Of a stretch of DNA of 41,545 bases, positions 1-7,666 are shown piece by piece. Below the pieces are notes generated by a model. The model searched no databases, was not told the origin of the DNA, and was given only the letters and a program-made list of their open reading frames with translations. Position numbers and translations under genes: made by a program. Numbering within the stretch: the first letter of the stretch is position 1; every line of letters begins with the position of its first letter. Source of the stretch: Bacteroidota bacterium (GTDB taxonomy: Bacteria; Bacteroidota; Bacteroidia; Bacteroidales; VadinHA17); assembly GCA_016718875.1 (NCBI GenBank), contig JADKBL010000057.1, positions 1 through 41,545 of the forward strand. Direction: 5' to 3'.

Positions 1-93
1 ACAGCCAGATATCATTATCATAATAAGGAAGATCAGAATCATCAACCATGAGGATCTCATTCTTCCGGAATAAATTTTTAGAAATCGTTTCAT
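1..93 (-). CDS. N-terminus of a lipoprotein, cut by the left edge
   Basis: Only the first 31 codons are inside the window. Reading the minus strand from the ATG at 93 gives a basic start (MKRFLKIYSGRMRSSW), a hydrophobic core (LMILIFLIMIMI) and a consensus lipobox ISGC with Cys31 exactly at the window edge, so the product is very likely a lipoprotein exported by Sec and acylated at that cysteine. An internal ATG at codon 12 (MRSSW) gives a more usual signal-peptide length and may be the true start. The mature part lies outside the window, so no function can be given. Confidence 0.6.
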   Translation of the reverse strand, partial: MKRFLKIYSGRMRSSWLMILIFLIMIMISGC

Positions 94-204
94 ATCAGTT
101 AAACAGAGTTGCATTCAATGACTATTATTCAAATATAAAGAATATCTGATTACATTTTGAAAAACAGGTTGATGATTGTTTTTGCTGCCACTGGCTGCGT
201 CGTA

Positions 205-314
205 ATTCATTGTCATTTGTCCGCCGGATGATATTAGTAAGAACTAAAATAACGGATTTTTCTCCCCTTCAGGGGAGATGTCGCGCAGCGACAGAGAGGC
301 AAATGACAATGAAT
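205..314. repeat. Hairpin repeat element, copy 1
   Basis: A conserved core (221-299) starts CCGCCGGATGATAT and contains two perfect small hairpins, CTCCCC-TTCA-GGGGAG (262-277) and GTCGC-GCA-GCGAC (280-292). It is flanked by a perfect 15-base inverted repeat, ATTCATTGTCATTTG (205-219) against CAAATGACAATGAAT (300-314), so the whole unit can fold into one long stem carrying two inner hairpins. A nearly identical core recurs at 12672-12751. It sits just downstream of the Gre-like gene and could also act as a terminator. Confidence 0.85.
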
Positions 315-316
315 GA

Positions 317-841
317 CTATTGATTACCTGTGATTTCATCCAGATAAGATATCCCCGTAACCAAATAAACAACATCTTTCCCCGCCTGCTTCAGGATTAC
401 CTTGTCACCGGTTTTTTTATTTATCAGTGTCCTCGAAACTGGTGAAAGAAAGGAGACTTTACCCTTCGAGATATCTGCTTCATCAACGCCAACAATCTGA
501 AAAGTCTGAATATTTTTGGATGATTCTGCCTTAAGTGTTATCGTTGCCCCGAATCTGATTTCATTCTTTGGCTGTGCACTTAAATCAACCACACGGGCTT
601 CAGCAATACGGTTGTTCAGGAGCTGCAGTTTTGCATTGATGAAGTTTAACTCTATCCGTTTCTCATTCTCGCGGGCACTGCTCAAATCATTTTTCTCATT
701 CTCAAGCGTCTGTTTTTCAGTCAGTAACAGATTCATACCGGCAGGGGTAACAAAGTTTGTCACTCCTTCCGGCAGATATGCTCTCTGAGGTACTATCGGA
801 ACTTCCTCCTGATCGTCTTCTTTAACAAAACCTCTGCTCAT
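317..841 (-). CDS. GreA/GreB-family transcription elongation factor-like protein
   Basis: This 174-residue protein follows the Gre architecture: a helical, probably coiled-coil N-terminal part (about 38-85) and an FKBP-like C-terminal domain (about 95-168) with the family pattern FGATITLKAE...FQIVGVDEADISKGKVSFLSPVSRTLINKKTGD (shown in part). Gre factors bind RNA polymerase and stimulate cleavage of backtracked transcripts. It has an extra acidic N-terminal stretch (MSRGFVKEDDQEEVP) that I associate with a Bacteroidota-specific subgroup. The acidic GDxxENAEY tip loop that E. coli Gre factors use to coordinate catalytic magnesium is not recognisable; the equivalent region reads ENEKRIELNF. It may therefore bind polymerase without full cleavage activity. 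The start ATG at 841 keeps the conserved N-terminus. Confidence 0.82.
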   Translation of the reverse strand: MSRGFVKEDDQEEVPIVPQRAYLPEGVTNFVTPAGMNLLLTEKQTLENEKNDLSSARENEKRIELNFINAKLQLLNNRIAEARVVDLSAQPKNEIRFGATITLKAESSKNIQTFQIVGVDEADISKGKVSFLSPVSRTLINKKTGDKVILKQAGKDVVYLVTGISYLDEITGNQ

Positions 842-890
842 AACCTGATAATTATTGTCATTAAAGGGTCAGAAGGATGGCACAGGGCGA

Positions 891-947
891 CTCCCCATCT
901 CCCATCCCCATCTCCCCCTCACCCAGTCTCCCCTCTCAATCCCCCTC
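891..947. repeat. CT-rich degenerate repeat (family C) at a gene 3' end
   Basis: The plus strand reads as imperfect units of CTCCCCATCTCCC-type sequence. It overlaps the last codons and TGA stop of the GH99-like gene ending at 936. Similar tracts occur at 2192-2241, 17622-17686 and 23913-23951, each at or just beyond a stop codon. Confidence 0.7.
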
Positions 948-2147
948 CATTACTTTCCTAACAGCATCCAGGTAAGACATTCCGTTAACAACATCAGGTT
1001 CGAGATAGCTGCCTTCTGTCCATTCGTTCCAGCAGTTGATATTGAGAATACGTGGTCCAGCCGGATCGGCAAGCAGTTTCTCTTTTGTCAGCTGAAGGGC
1101 CTTTCTGAAATTTCCGGGGGTGTTATTACTTATTGTATTCATAAACGGATATCCCACGTTGGCCCATTCCGAATCGATGCTGCAACGCGGTGTCGGGTCC
1201 CAGCCCATTGTTACATTGGGGAAATAGGGCACGCCGTAATCTGTCCTGGCCTTGTCCCAGTGAGTGAAGTAGGCATCCCTCACAAAGTTATAATCTGTCA
1301 TTGTATCGGGTAACTGAACATGGTGAATCCAGACGTATGATGTTGCCGAATCGAATCCCAGCATACTTATCAGCTCAGCTGTATTTGAGGGTGCCTTCTC
1401 AACAGGGAGTATCGGGTTTCCCCAGGCAACGAGATTCCAGTGAACACCTTTGAGTCCGGCTTCAACAGCTTTTTGCCTCATCCTGTCCATTGCGGCTTTT
1501 GTGGCTTCAATACTTCCGAAACCATTTACAAATTTCTGCACATCATAAACCGAGAAGTAGGCTTTGCCGTCAATCTTCCAGTAATTTGGCCTGGTGAAAT
1601 ACTCTTTTATTAAAAGATCGGAGATCTCCTCAAAACGTGCCGGAGATACCTCCCCCTTATAGAGCAGCTTTTGTTCAGCCCCCCGGGTGTAAGGATGTAT
1701 ATCTACCCAGTCGTGGTTCGCCCACATGAGTCCGAATTTTATTGAATCGCAATTTTTTGCTTTCAGAAAGCCTTCATCGATACAACGGTTAAGAAAAGGG
1801 CCATCCTCGTACATGTACCAGTCGAATATAAAACAGTCAATACCGTTTCGGGAGGCAGCGCTGATCTTCTGTTCCATCACCGCCGGCTCTTTTTCATCTG
1901 TATAACCCCATGCGGGGATGTTGGGTTGTTTATGCTGCGGAAAACGGGGAACAGCTTTTTTCACAAGTTCCCACTCAGACCATCCTGGTCCTTTGTTAAT
2001 TATATTCCTGGGATCATCGGTGTGGTAGTTGGGAAAGTAGTAGCAGGCAACTGTAATATCACCGGGACTGTTCTCCTGTGTTACCGGCTGGTTACAGGCG
2101 ACAAGAAATACCAGGGGGATGATTGCGGATAGCTTTAATAAGTTCAT
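936..2147 (-). CDS. GH99-like (WbsX-type) lipoprotein 1
   Basis: The 403-residue product starts with a lipoprotein signal peptide whose lipobox LVAC places the acylated residue at Cys18. The rest is one TIM-barrel-type domain of the GH99-like/WbsX group: VACYYFPNYH near the N-terminus, IDCFIFDWYMYEDGPFL in the middle, MWANHDW, and near the C-terminus NCWNEWTEGSYLEPD. In characterised GH99 endo-alpha-mannosidases the two glutamates of the NEWxEG motif are catalytic (epoxide mechanism); here they are Glu375 and Glu378. A surface enzyme acting on an alpha-linked glycan is the likely role, but WbsX-type proteins are poorly characterised. The next gene upstream on the same strand (2251-3465) is a paralogue, separated by about 100 bases of repeat-rich spacer. 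Confidence 0.85.
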   Translation of the reverse strand: MNLLKLSAIIPLVFLVACNQPVTQENSPGDITVACYYFPNYHTDDPRNIINKGPGWSEWELVKKAVPRFPQHKQPNIPAWGYTDEKEPAVMEQKISAASRNGIDCFIFDWYMYEDGPFLNRCIDEGFLKAKNCDSIKFGLMWANHDWVDIHPYTRGAEQKLLYKGEVSPARFEEISDLLIKEYFTRPNYWKIDGKAYFSVYDVQKFVNGFGSIEATKAAMDRMRQKAVEAGLKGVHWNLVAWGNPILPVEKAPSNTAELISMLGFDSATSYVWIHHVQLPDTMTDYNFVRDAYFTHWDKARTDYGVPYFPNVTMGWDPTPRCSIDSEWANVGYPFMNTISNNTPGNFRKALQLTKEKLLADPAGPRILNINCWNEWTEGSYLEPDVVNGMSYLDAVRKVMEGD

Positions 2148-2191
2148 TTCATGAATGTTTTATTTGTCATTTAAGGGCGCAGGGCTACTCA

Positions 2192-2241
2192 CCATCTCCC
2201 CATCTCCCCCTCACCCATTCTCCCCCTCACACAATCTACCC
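2192..2241. repeat. CT-rich degenerate repeat (family C)
   Basis: Units such as ATCTCCCCATCTCCCCC and TCACCCATTCTCCCCC fill the spacer just beyond the stop codon of the second GH99-like gene. It is the same family as 891-947. Confidence 0.7.
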
Positions 2242-2250
2242 TTCGAAACA

Positions 2251-3465
2251 TTAATATCTATCGTACTTCCCGTTCACGATCACCTCCTTAACTGCTTCCA
2301 GGTACCCGAATCCATTCAGCATGTCGGGCAGCAGGTAACTGCCTTCAACCCATTCATTCCATGCGTTGATGGTGATCAGTTTCGGCTGTTCAGGATGGCT
2401 GTCGGCATATTTTTTCGCCTTCGACAAAAGTGCTTCAAAACTTTGCGGTGTATTACGATAGTGCACAACATCATGGATGCCCTTTGCAGGAAAACGGGGC
2501 GTATCATCCCATCCTATCGACACGCAGGGAAAGACAGGCACGTCGAGTATGGAGTCCATCTGTTCCCGTATCTTTATGGAATTGGTGCCATAAACAACAT
2601 AATCTTCATTGAGCCCACCCATATTGTACATTGCAATACTATTAAAACCCATTGTCTTAACACTGTTTTTAAACTTTGCTGCCTCTGCTTCAGACATAAC
2701 AGCTCCACCACCCTGGTTCCATTGTATATGCAACCCCGGAAAACCTGCTTTTTTCACTTCTTCACGGAAATAATCAAGTGCTTTACGGGCTTCTGCCTCA
2801 TTGTTGCCAAAGCTTTCCACAAGCTTGTTTATACTGAAGACTGAAAAGACAGGCTCTCCGTTAATTTTTAAATAGTTCGGACGCTTAAAATACTGATTGA
2901 TGACCCTGTCCACAATGATTTTATAATTTTCCCAATCCACAGCGGCGTTCCACAGGATGGAAGTATTGTCGCCGTAGCGGTGATAGTTCCAGTAATTATG
3001 CTTCACATCGTGATTGGCCCACATTATGTAAAACTGCATCTTTTCATTGTTTGCCGCCTTCAGGAAACCATCATTTAGGGCGCTTTCCAGAAAGGGTCCC
3101 CCTTCATACCAGTACCAGTCATAAACAAATACATTGATCCCATGGCTGGTGGCAGCATCAATCCATTTTTCAACCACTTTGGGATCGTTGTCCATCTCGT
3201 AACCCCAAAGAGGCTGACGCGGCTGATAGTGACCATCGAAACGGGGATTGCCCTTTTTGATCACTTCCCATTCCCCTGTGCCTTCCGACCACAGCTTTTC
3301 CCTGCCTAATGCATCATCGTGGCACGACGGCCATATATAGGCTGCAACATAATAATCATTCTTTACCGTCTTCTCTTCCTGCTGAGGGGTTTGTACAGAT
3401 GTTGTGCATCCGGTAAGAATAAGTAGTATTATAAAAGTGCTGATACTGGTAAGTGAGTTTTTCAT
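2251..3465 (-). CDS. GH99-like (WbsX-type) lipoprotein 2
   Basis: This 404-residue protein is a diverged paralogue of its downstream neighbour. It has a lipoprotein signal peptide with lipobox LTGC (Cys20) and the same ordered motifs: VAAYIWPSCHDD, INVFVYDWYWYEGGPFLES, MWANHDV, and TINAWNEWVEGSYLLPD with the paired catalytic-type glutamates Glu371 and Glu374. It probably cleaves or binds an alpha-mannosidic or related glycan at the cell surface. Tandem GH99-like genes next to a CE15-like esterase suggest work on a shared complex substrate, but no transporter or regulator is encoded beside them. Start ATG at 3465 fits the signal peptide. Confidence 0.85.
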   Translation of the reverse strand: MKNSLTSISTFIILLILTGCTTSVQTPQQEEKTVKNDYYVAAYIWPSCHDDALGREKLWSEGTGEWEVIKKGNPRFDGHYQPRQPLWGYEMDNDPKVVEKWIDAATSHGINVFVYDWYWYEGGPFLESALNDGFLKAANNEKMQFYIMWANHDVKHNYWNYHRYGDNTSILWNAAVDWENYKIIVDRVINQYFKRPNYLKINGEPVFSVFSINKLVESFGNNEAEARKALDYFREEVKKAGFPGLHIQWNQGGGAVMSEAEAAKFKNSVKTMGFNSIAMYNMGGLNEDYVVYGTNSIKIREQMDSILDVPVFPCVSIGWDDTPRFPAKGIHDVVHYRNTPQSFEALLSKAKKYADSHPEQPKLITINAWNEWVEGSYLLPDMLNGFGYLEAVKEVIVNGKYDRY

Positions 3466-3501
3466 GGGAATAAATTTTCAATCAATTTAATAATATTTTT
3501 G

Positions 3502-4752
3502 TTACAAATGCCTGTCAGCGAAATCCATGAACCAGTTCCAGTCTTTCAGCAACAGGTTATGACCGCCATCGCGGATATGGAATCCGGTTCTGCCTCCGGA
3601 AACAGGGGTGTTCAGTGGAGGTATTACAGGAGGCAGAGTGGAATCAGGGTAAAATAGTCTGAATACAGGCAGTGAGTTCTGCAGAGAAATATATGATCCT
3701 GCCGGATCGCCCCACAGATCTTCGTCGGCACAGGCTACGTAAAGGCTCCTGGGGGCAATCAGCCCAAGTAACATATGCATATCCACCGGCAGATTATCCT
3801 CATTATCGTTATACTTTCTGTAATTAAGACAGAACCAGTGAGGGAAGGCCGTATTTATTACTGACAAGGTCTCACCGAATCTCCTGCGGGCTAGTGCTGC
3901 ACCGCTGCAACCCGACTCATTGCTTATCACCAGGGAGAACCTCTTGTCTTCAGCCCCGGCCCACAATGCTGTCTTACCACCCCTTGAATGCCCTAAAACT
4001 GCCACTCTTTTGCTGTCGATATCAGTATCTGTTTCGAGATAATCCATACACCTGCTGGCACCCCAGGCCCAGGCTGCAAGGGTACCCCATGAATCGTTTT
4101 TTCTGGTACCATTATCGAGAACAGCATGTATGCCATTTTCGAAATTGTCAAATTTATCCGGATCAAGATCAGCATTATAAAAGACTGCCATAGCATAACC
4201 CCGTGCAATTGCCTCTTCCACAGGCCAGAACTGGCTCTTCTTCTGCCTTGTGGGATCTGTATTAACCGGTCCCCGGTTATCTATCAGAAGGAATGCCGGC
4301 GAAGGTTTGCCTGTGTTGGGGGTGAACAGGGTAAGATGAATTACAAGACTTTTTTCGGCTGTACTTATTGTAATATCTACCAATTTCAGAGTGGCTAGTC
4401 CGCCGATTGCCTTATCATCTTTGCTGACTATCTTAAAAGACTTCGTATAGGCGGTTGAAGGAACACGTCCAAAAACGTTCTCCCTGAATAGTTCGAGTAC
4501 CTCCTGTCGCCTCTCTTCTGTCCACTGGCCGGCGTTACTTACTTTTTTGCCGTTGGCACTCATAAGAGGATCGGGTAAAACATATGCCGGGACTTTCTCT
4601 TCGTGGTAATTTATGCTGGTCCGGTCTTTTGAAAGCTTCTCAATAACAGCCTCTGATGCCCTCCAGCTGTTATTTGTCTGGGCAGACAGGTTAATAATAC
4701 CCAATAACAGGGTGAACATAACTGCTGGAAAATAGTGACGTATGATCTTCAT
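3502..4752 (-). CDS. Secreted CE15-like glucuronoyl esterase
   Basis: The preferred start is the ATG at 4752 (MKIIRHYFPAVMF...), giving 416 residues with a typical Sec signal peptide ending near LSAQ; an in-frame extension to 4821 would only bury the signal peptide behind an unrelated hydrophobic segment. The fold is an alpha/beta hydrolase of the CE15 type: nucleophile motif GHSRGGKTALWAG (Ser256), then ISNESGCSGAAL (Glu279 as a candidate acid), PHWF, and a C-terminal GGHN with candidate catalytic His398. CE15 enzymes cut the ester between 4-O-methyl-glucuronic acid of xylan and lignin alcohols. Related acetyl xylan esterase annotations are the main alternative. It lies just upstream of the two GH99-like genes on the same strand. 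Confidence 0.82.
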   Translation of the reverse strand: MKIIRHYFPAVMFTLLLGIINLSAQTNNSWRASEAVIEKLSKDRTSINYHEEKVPAYVLPDPLMSANGKKVSNAGQWTEERRQEVLELFRENVFGRVPSTAYTKSFKIVSKDDKAIGGLATLKLVDITISTAEKSLVIHLTLFTPNTGKPSPAFLLIDNRGPVNTDPTRQKKSQFWPVEEAIARGYAMAVFYNADLDPDKFDNFENGIHAVLDNGTRKNDSWGTLAAWAWGASRCMDYLETDTDIDSKRVAVLGHSRGGKTALWAGAEDKRFSLVISNESGCSGAALARRRFGETLSVINTAFPHWFCLNYRKYNDNEDNLPVDMHMLLGLIAPRSLYVACADEDLWGDPAGSYISLQNSLPVFRLFYPDSTLPPVIPPLNTPVSGGRTGFHIRDGGHNLLLKDWNWFMDFADRHL

Positions 4753-4825
4753 TTCAGTAAATATTAATAGGATAAAGAATATATAAATGTATGAAAACTT
4801 ATAATACCGGACACACGGCACAGGA

Positions 4826-5070
4826 AAGGCTATAGAAGCTGTAGAGGCTGTAGAGGCTATAGAGGCTTAAGGAACGCCACCTGGTAAAAATATCTTCTCA
4901 GTGTCCTCTGTGTTAAGACTTTGTGCCCTCTGTGTTTAAAAAGAAGTTTCTCCTTTAACCTTCCTCCTTATTTTTACAACAGAGGTCACAGAGTCTGTTT
5001 TAGGCGTTATACAATGAACACAAGGACCTGCAATACTTCAACTCAGGACACGGAACCGTTGAACAAGAAA
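4826..5070. repeat. Long intergenic repeat with hairpin potential, copy 1
   Basis: This spacer starts with tandem TAGAGGCTG/TAGAAGCTG nonamers (about 4832-4867), then CCTGGTAAAAATATCTTCTC and CTCTGTG-rich sequence (about 4900-4937), then AACAGAGGTCACAGAG on the opposite arm. The order and sequence match 7360-7575, so these are two copies of one element of about 220 bases. No gene is visible in it. Confidence 0.75.
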
Positions 5071-5096
5071 CCCTGAATTAAATGTCATTTACGTTT

Positions 5097-5552
5097 TTAT
5101 CCGGAAATATGCTTTAGAAAACAGACACTATTCTCTACCCCGGCATACTGTCCATAGTTGGGGATTGCCAGATAACCGTTCCTCCGGTAAAGCTCTATTG
5201 CCTCAGGTTGCTTCTTCCCGGTTTCCAGGATGCACTTTTTATATGATAATTCCGCTGCCCATATTTCAAGCTCCCTGAGGATCTTAGCTGCAATGCCTTT
5301 TCTCCTGTTACCGGGCAGGACAAACATACGCTTGACCTCCATGGTGTCGGTGGAAAATTCCTTAATAGCTCCGCAACCTGCAGGCACATCATCCTCATAA
5401 GCCACAACCACATGCCTGATATTATCCAGTTTGTTGAACTGTGAGTAAAAAGTATGTTCATTACCATCCCTTACTGCCAGTTCAGCATCTAGCAAACTGA
5501 CAAGCTTGAGAAAATGCTGATCACCGGAGCTTGTGCGTAATATTTTTATCAT
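5097..5552 (-). CDS. GNAT-family N-acetyltransferase
   Basis: From the ATG at 5552 (MIKILRTSSGDQHF) the protein has 151 residues; the longer reading from 5573 adds seven residues without support. It shows the GNAT order: a beta-rich N-terminal half, VEVKRMFV-like strand beta4 (MEVKRMFVLPGNRRKGIAAK), acetyl-CoA pyrophosphate-binding motif RRKGIA at 83-88, and the motif B region ETGKKQPEAIELYRRNGY. It should transfer an acetyl group from acetyl-CoA to an amine; the substrate is unknown. It is cytoplasmic, with no signal peptide. Genes on both sides are separated by repeat-bearing or divergent spacers, so it is probably transcribed alone. Confidence 0.87.
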   Translation of the reverse strand: MIKILRTSSGDQHFLKLVSLLDAELAVRDGNEHTFYSQFNKLDNIRHVVVAYEDDVPAGCGAIKEFSTDTMEVKRMFVLPGNRRKGIAAKILRELEIWAAELSYKKCILETGKKQPEAIELYRRNGYLAIPNYGQYAGVENSVCFLKHISG

Positions 5553-5656
5553 GAGAAACAGTGTTTCTGACAAAGATAGAAATTGCCGGCTAACAGGATA
5601 AAATAATCCTGTTCAGAACTTTGTTTATTTATTATTTGTTATATAATAAAAACCCA

Positions 5657-6295
5657 ATGAAGAAGATAGGAATAATCGGATCAGGCGAAGTTGGAAAAAC
5701 TCTCGCAAAAGGACTCAGCAAACTTGGTCATCTTGTTATGCTCGGATCAGAGGACAAGGTTAAAAGAGACAATTTCAAAAATGAGACCAGTATCATGACA
5801 GGTACTTTTTCAGAGACTGCTACTTTTGCCGAGATCGTGATTCTTGCTGTAAAGGGCTCTTCTGCTGAAACAGTAATAACATCTCTTGCAGGCAGGATAG
5901 CCGGAAAGACCGTTATTGACACCACCAATCCCATTGCTGACAAACCGCCCGTCAACGGGGTGCTGCAGTTTTTCACCTCCCTGGATGAGTCCCTTATGGA
6001 AAGACTCCAGCGGCTTGCTCCGGAAGCTCATCTGGTAAAAGCATACAATTGCGTTGGGAGTGCTTTTATGATCGGTCCGGATTTCGGACAAAAACCAACC
6101 ATGTTCATTTGCGGGAATAATGATTCAGCCAAAAAGAATGTTGCCGCTATTCTCGAAATGACCGGCTGGGAAGCTCTTGATATGGGAAATGTTGAAGCAG
6201 CAAGGGCAATAGAACCATTATGCATGTTGTGGTGCATCAGGGGCTTCAGGGAAAACAAATGGGCTCATGCTTTCAAACTGTTAAGGAAGGAATAG
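5657..6295 (+). CDS. NAD(P)-binding oxidoreductase, F420/NADP-reductase-like
   Basis: The ATG at 5657 (MKKIGIIGSGEVGK) places the dinucleotide-binding motif GSGEVG at residues 8-13, right at the N-terminus as expected for the family, so I prefer it to the longer reading from 5621. The 212-residue protein matches the NADP oxidoreductase, coenzyme F420-dependent type (Pfam 03807 fold, COG2085): VILAVKGSSAETVI, VIDTTNPIAD and HLVKAYNCVG follow in the usual order. It probably oxidises or reduces a small carbonyl or flavin-like substrate with NADP(H). True F420 use is not implied, because no F420 biosynthesis genes are seen here. It is divergent from the GNAT gene and convergent with the next gene. 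Confidence 0.82.
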   Translation: MKKIGIIGSGEVGKTLAKGLSKLGHLVMLGSEDKVKRDNFKNETSIMTGTFSETATFAEIVILAVKGSSAETVITSLAGRIAGKTVIDTTNPIADKPPVNGVLQFFTSLDESLMERLQRLAPEAHLVKAYNCVGSAFMIGPDFGQKPTMFICGNNDSAKKNVAAILEMTGWEALDMGNVEAARAIEPLCMLWCIRGFRENKWAHAFKLLRKE

Positions 6296-6323
6296 GGCAT
6301 TGTTGGTTACACAAAGTTCCACA

Positions 6324-6361
6324 GAGCCTTTGTGCCGTTGCGCCATTGTGCCTTTGCGCCC
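6324..6361. repeat. Nonamer repeat (family B): GCC(G/A)TTGTG-like units
   Basis: Between two convergent stop codons the sequence runs GCCTTTGTGCCGTTGCGCC and ATTGTGCCTTTGCGCCC, that is about four degenerate nine-base units. The same family appears at 14651-14689, 18709-18746, 21109-21163 (reverse orientation) and 22112-22140. Confidence 0.7.
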
Positions 6362-6374
6362 TTAATAATCATCC

Positions 6375-7301
6375 CTAAAAAGCCTTCTTCATTACAAAAG
6401 CCTTCCATGCTTCAGCAGAATTCTTTCCGGGAAACCATGAGACAGGATATTCATATTTCAGGCCGTCAGAGACTGAGGAGATAGTCTGGCTTTTATGATC
6501 TCCCAGATTACCTGAAGACTCTGAAAGAGGCAAAAGTTTTGCCCCTGTTCCGGCCGGCACCGGAGAGGACAACCGGAGAGGCAGTACCTCATTAAAAAAG
6601 ATCCTTGTCAGACGTATTGTCTGACCTACCTCATGCGCAGAACCCGGCTCCTGAGCATAGACCCATAAAGCCCCGGCCCTTCTGTTCATGGAGAATAGCC
6701 CTTTGATGATGTCTGTCCTGGCATCCAGATCCTTCTCTCCTGTAAACAGAATTCCGGGAACGGCCCTTGCAGCTTCAGGTGCCAGTGCTGTATAATAGAT
6801 GCCACCTTTGTTCACAACAAAAGCTATTATCCTGTCGGGTCGCCAGCAGGTAAATTCATAATTAAACTCTCCTCCTGCCGACATTCCCCACAGAAGCAAC
6901 GGGGCCTCAGCCAGCTCCCTGTGCCGGGATGATCCGGCGAACCTTACCAGTACATCAAGCAGTACCTGTCCGCTGCCCTGTGAAACATTCACATACTTCT
7001 CAATAAACATATCCCTTGCCGGATAATCAGTAAAGTAACAGCCTAGCAGGGCAAGATCATTTTTGATTGCAAAGGTCTGCCACTCCTTATCACCCGTTTC
7101 ACCCCTGCCGTCACCATTCGAACCGGGAACAATAACCACAACTCCCCTTATTGTTTTAAGATTGTCGGGATACCAGATCCTGAAGAGGGCTTTCTCAAAA
7201 TTCTTTCCGGGTGGGATGGAATCATTCAGAGTTATTGCCCTGAGTGAAAGGCCTGACATCAGGAATATTACTGTTGAACAAAAGAAGAGTTTGTATTTCA
7301 T
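6375..7301 (-). CDS. Secreted alpha/beta hydrolase-like protein
   Basis: The 308-residue protein has a signal peptide (MKYKLFFCSTVIFLMSGLSLRA) and an alpha/beta-hydrolase core. Visible elements are the strand and oxyanion region VVVIVPGSNGDGRG, the nucleophile elbow GMSAGGE with Ser141, a candidate acid Asp191 or Asp193 in TGEKDLDART, and candidate His223 in GSAHEVG. A periplasmic or secreted esterase or peptidase is likely; the substrate is unknown. The family is the generic alpha/beta-hydrolase one rather than a named esterase class. It is convergent with the oxidoreductase gene, and the long repeat at 7360-7575 lies upstream. Confidence 0.75.
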   Translation of the reverse strand: MKYKLFFCSTVIFLMSGLSLRAITLNDSIPPGKNFEKALFRIWYPDNLKTIRGVVVIVPGSNGDGRGETGDKEWQTFAIKNDLALLGCYFTDYPARDMFIEKYVNVSQGSGQVLLDVLVRFAGSSRHRELAEAPLLLWGMSAGGEFNYEFTCWRPDRIIAFVVNKGGIYYTALAPEAARAVPGILFTGEKDLDARTDIIKGLFSMNRRAGALWVYAQEPGSAHEVGQTIRLTRIFFNEVLPLRLSSPVPAGTGAKLLPLSESSGNLGDHKSQTISSVSDGLKYEYPVSWFPGKNSAEAWKAFVMKKAF

Positions 7302-7359
7302 GTGGCGGTGATTACTTTATAGTCAAAATTAATGAAATAGTCGGATATCAGGAAGAAGG

Positions 7360-7575
7360 GTGTAGAGGCTGTAGAAGCTTTAGAGGCTATAGAAAGGCCT
7401 CCGGGTAAAAATGATTTCTCTGTGACCTTTGTGAAAACTTTGTGTCCTCTGTGGTTTAAAATAAGTTTTCTTTTAACCTGTCTCTTCTTTTTTACCACAA
7501 AGTTCACAGAGGCCGCCTGCGGCGAAACACAGAGAGCACAAAGGATTAAAACCGAAGAACCATGGTACCGTTATA
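7360..7575. repeat. Long intergenic repeat with hairpin potential, copy 2
   Basis: It repeats the order of 4826-5070: TGTAGAGGCTGTAGAAGC nonamers, CCGGGTAAAAATGATTTCTC, then CTCTGTGACCTTTGTG and TCCTCTGTGG, then the opposite arm ACCACAAAGTTCACAGAGG with a small inner hairpin GGCCGCCTGCGGC, and ACACAGAGAGCACAAAGG. The two halves are imperfect inverted repeats, so an extended stem can form. It fills the divergent spacer between 7301 and 7667. Confidence 0.75.
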
Positions 7576-7666
7576 CCATCCAACCCTAAAAAATTATCGC
7601 CATTTAAACTGAAAATGATAAATTTACATCAGTAAATTGCTTTTCAAAAAACAAAAACTTTCAGAT

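Noticed and set aside
4753..4821. 23-residue N-terminal extension of the CE15-like protein
   Set aside because: It would place a hydrophobic stretch before a good signal peptide starting at 4752.
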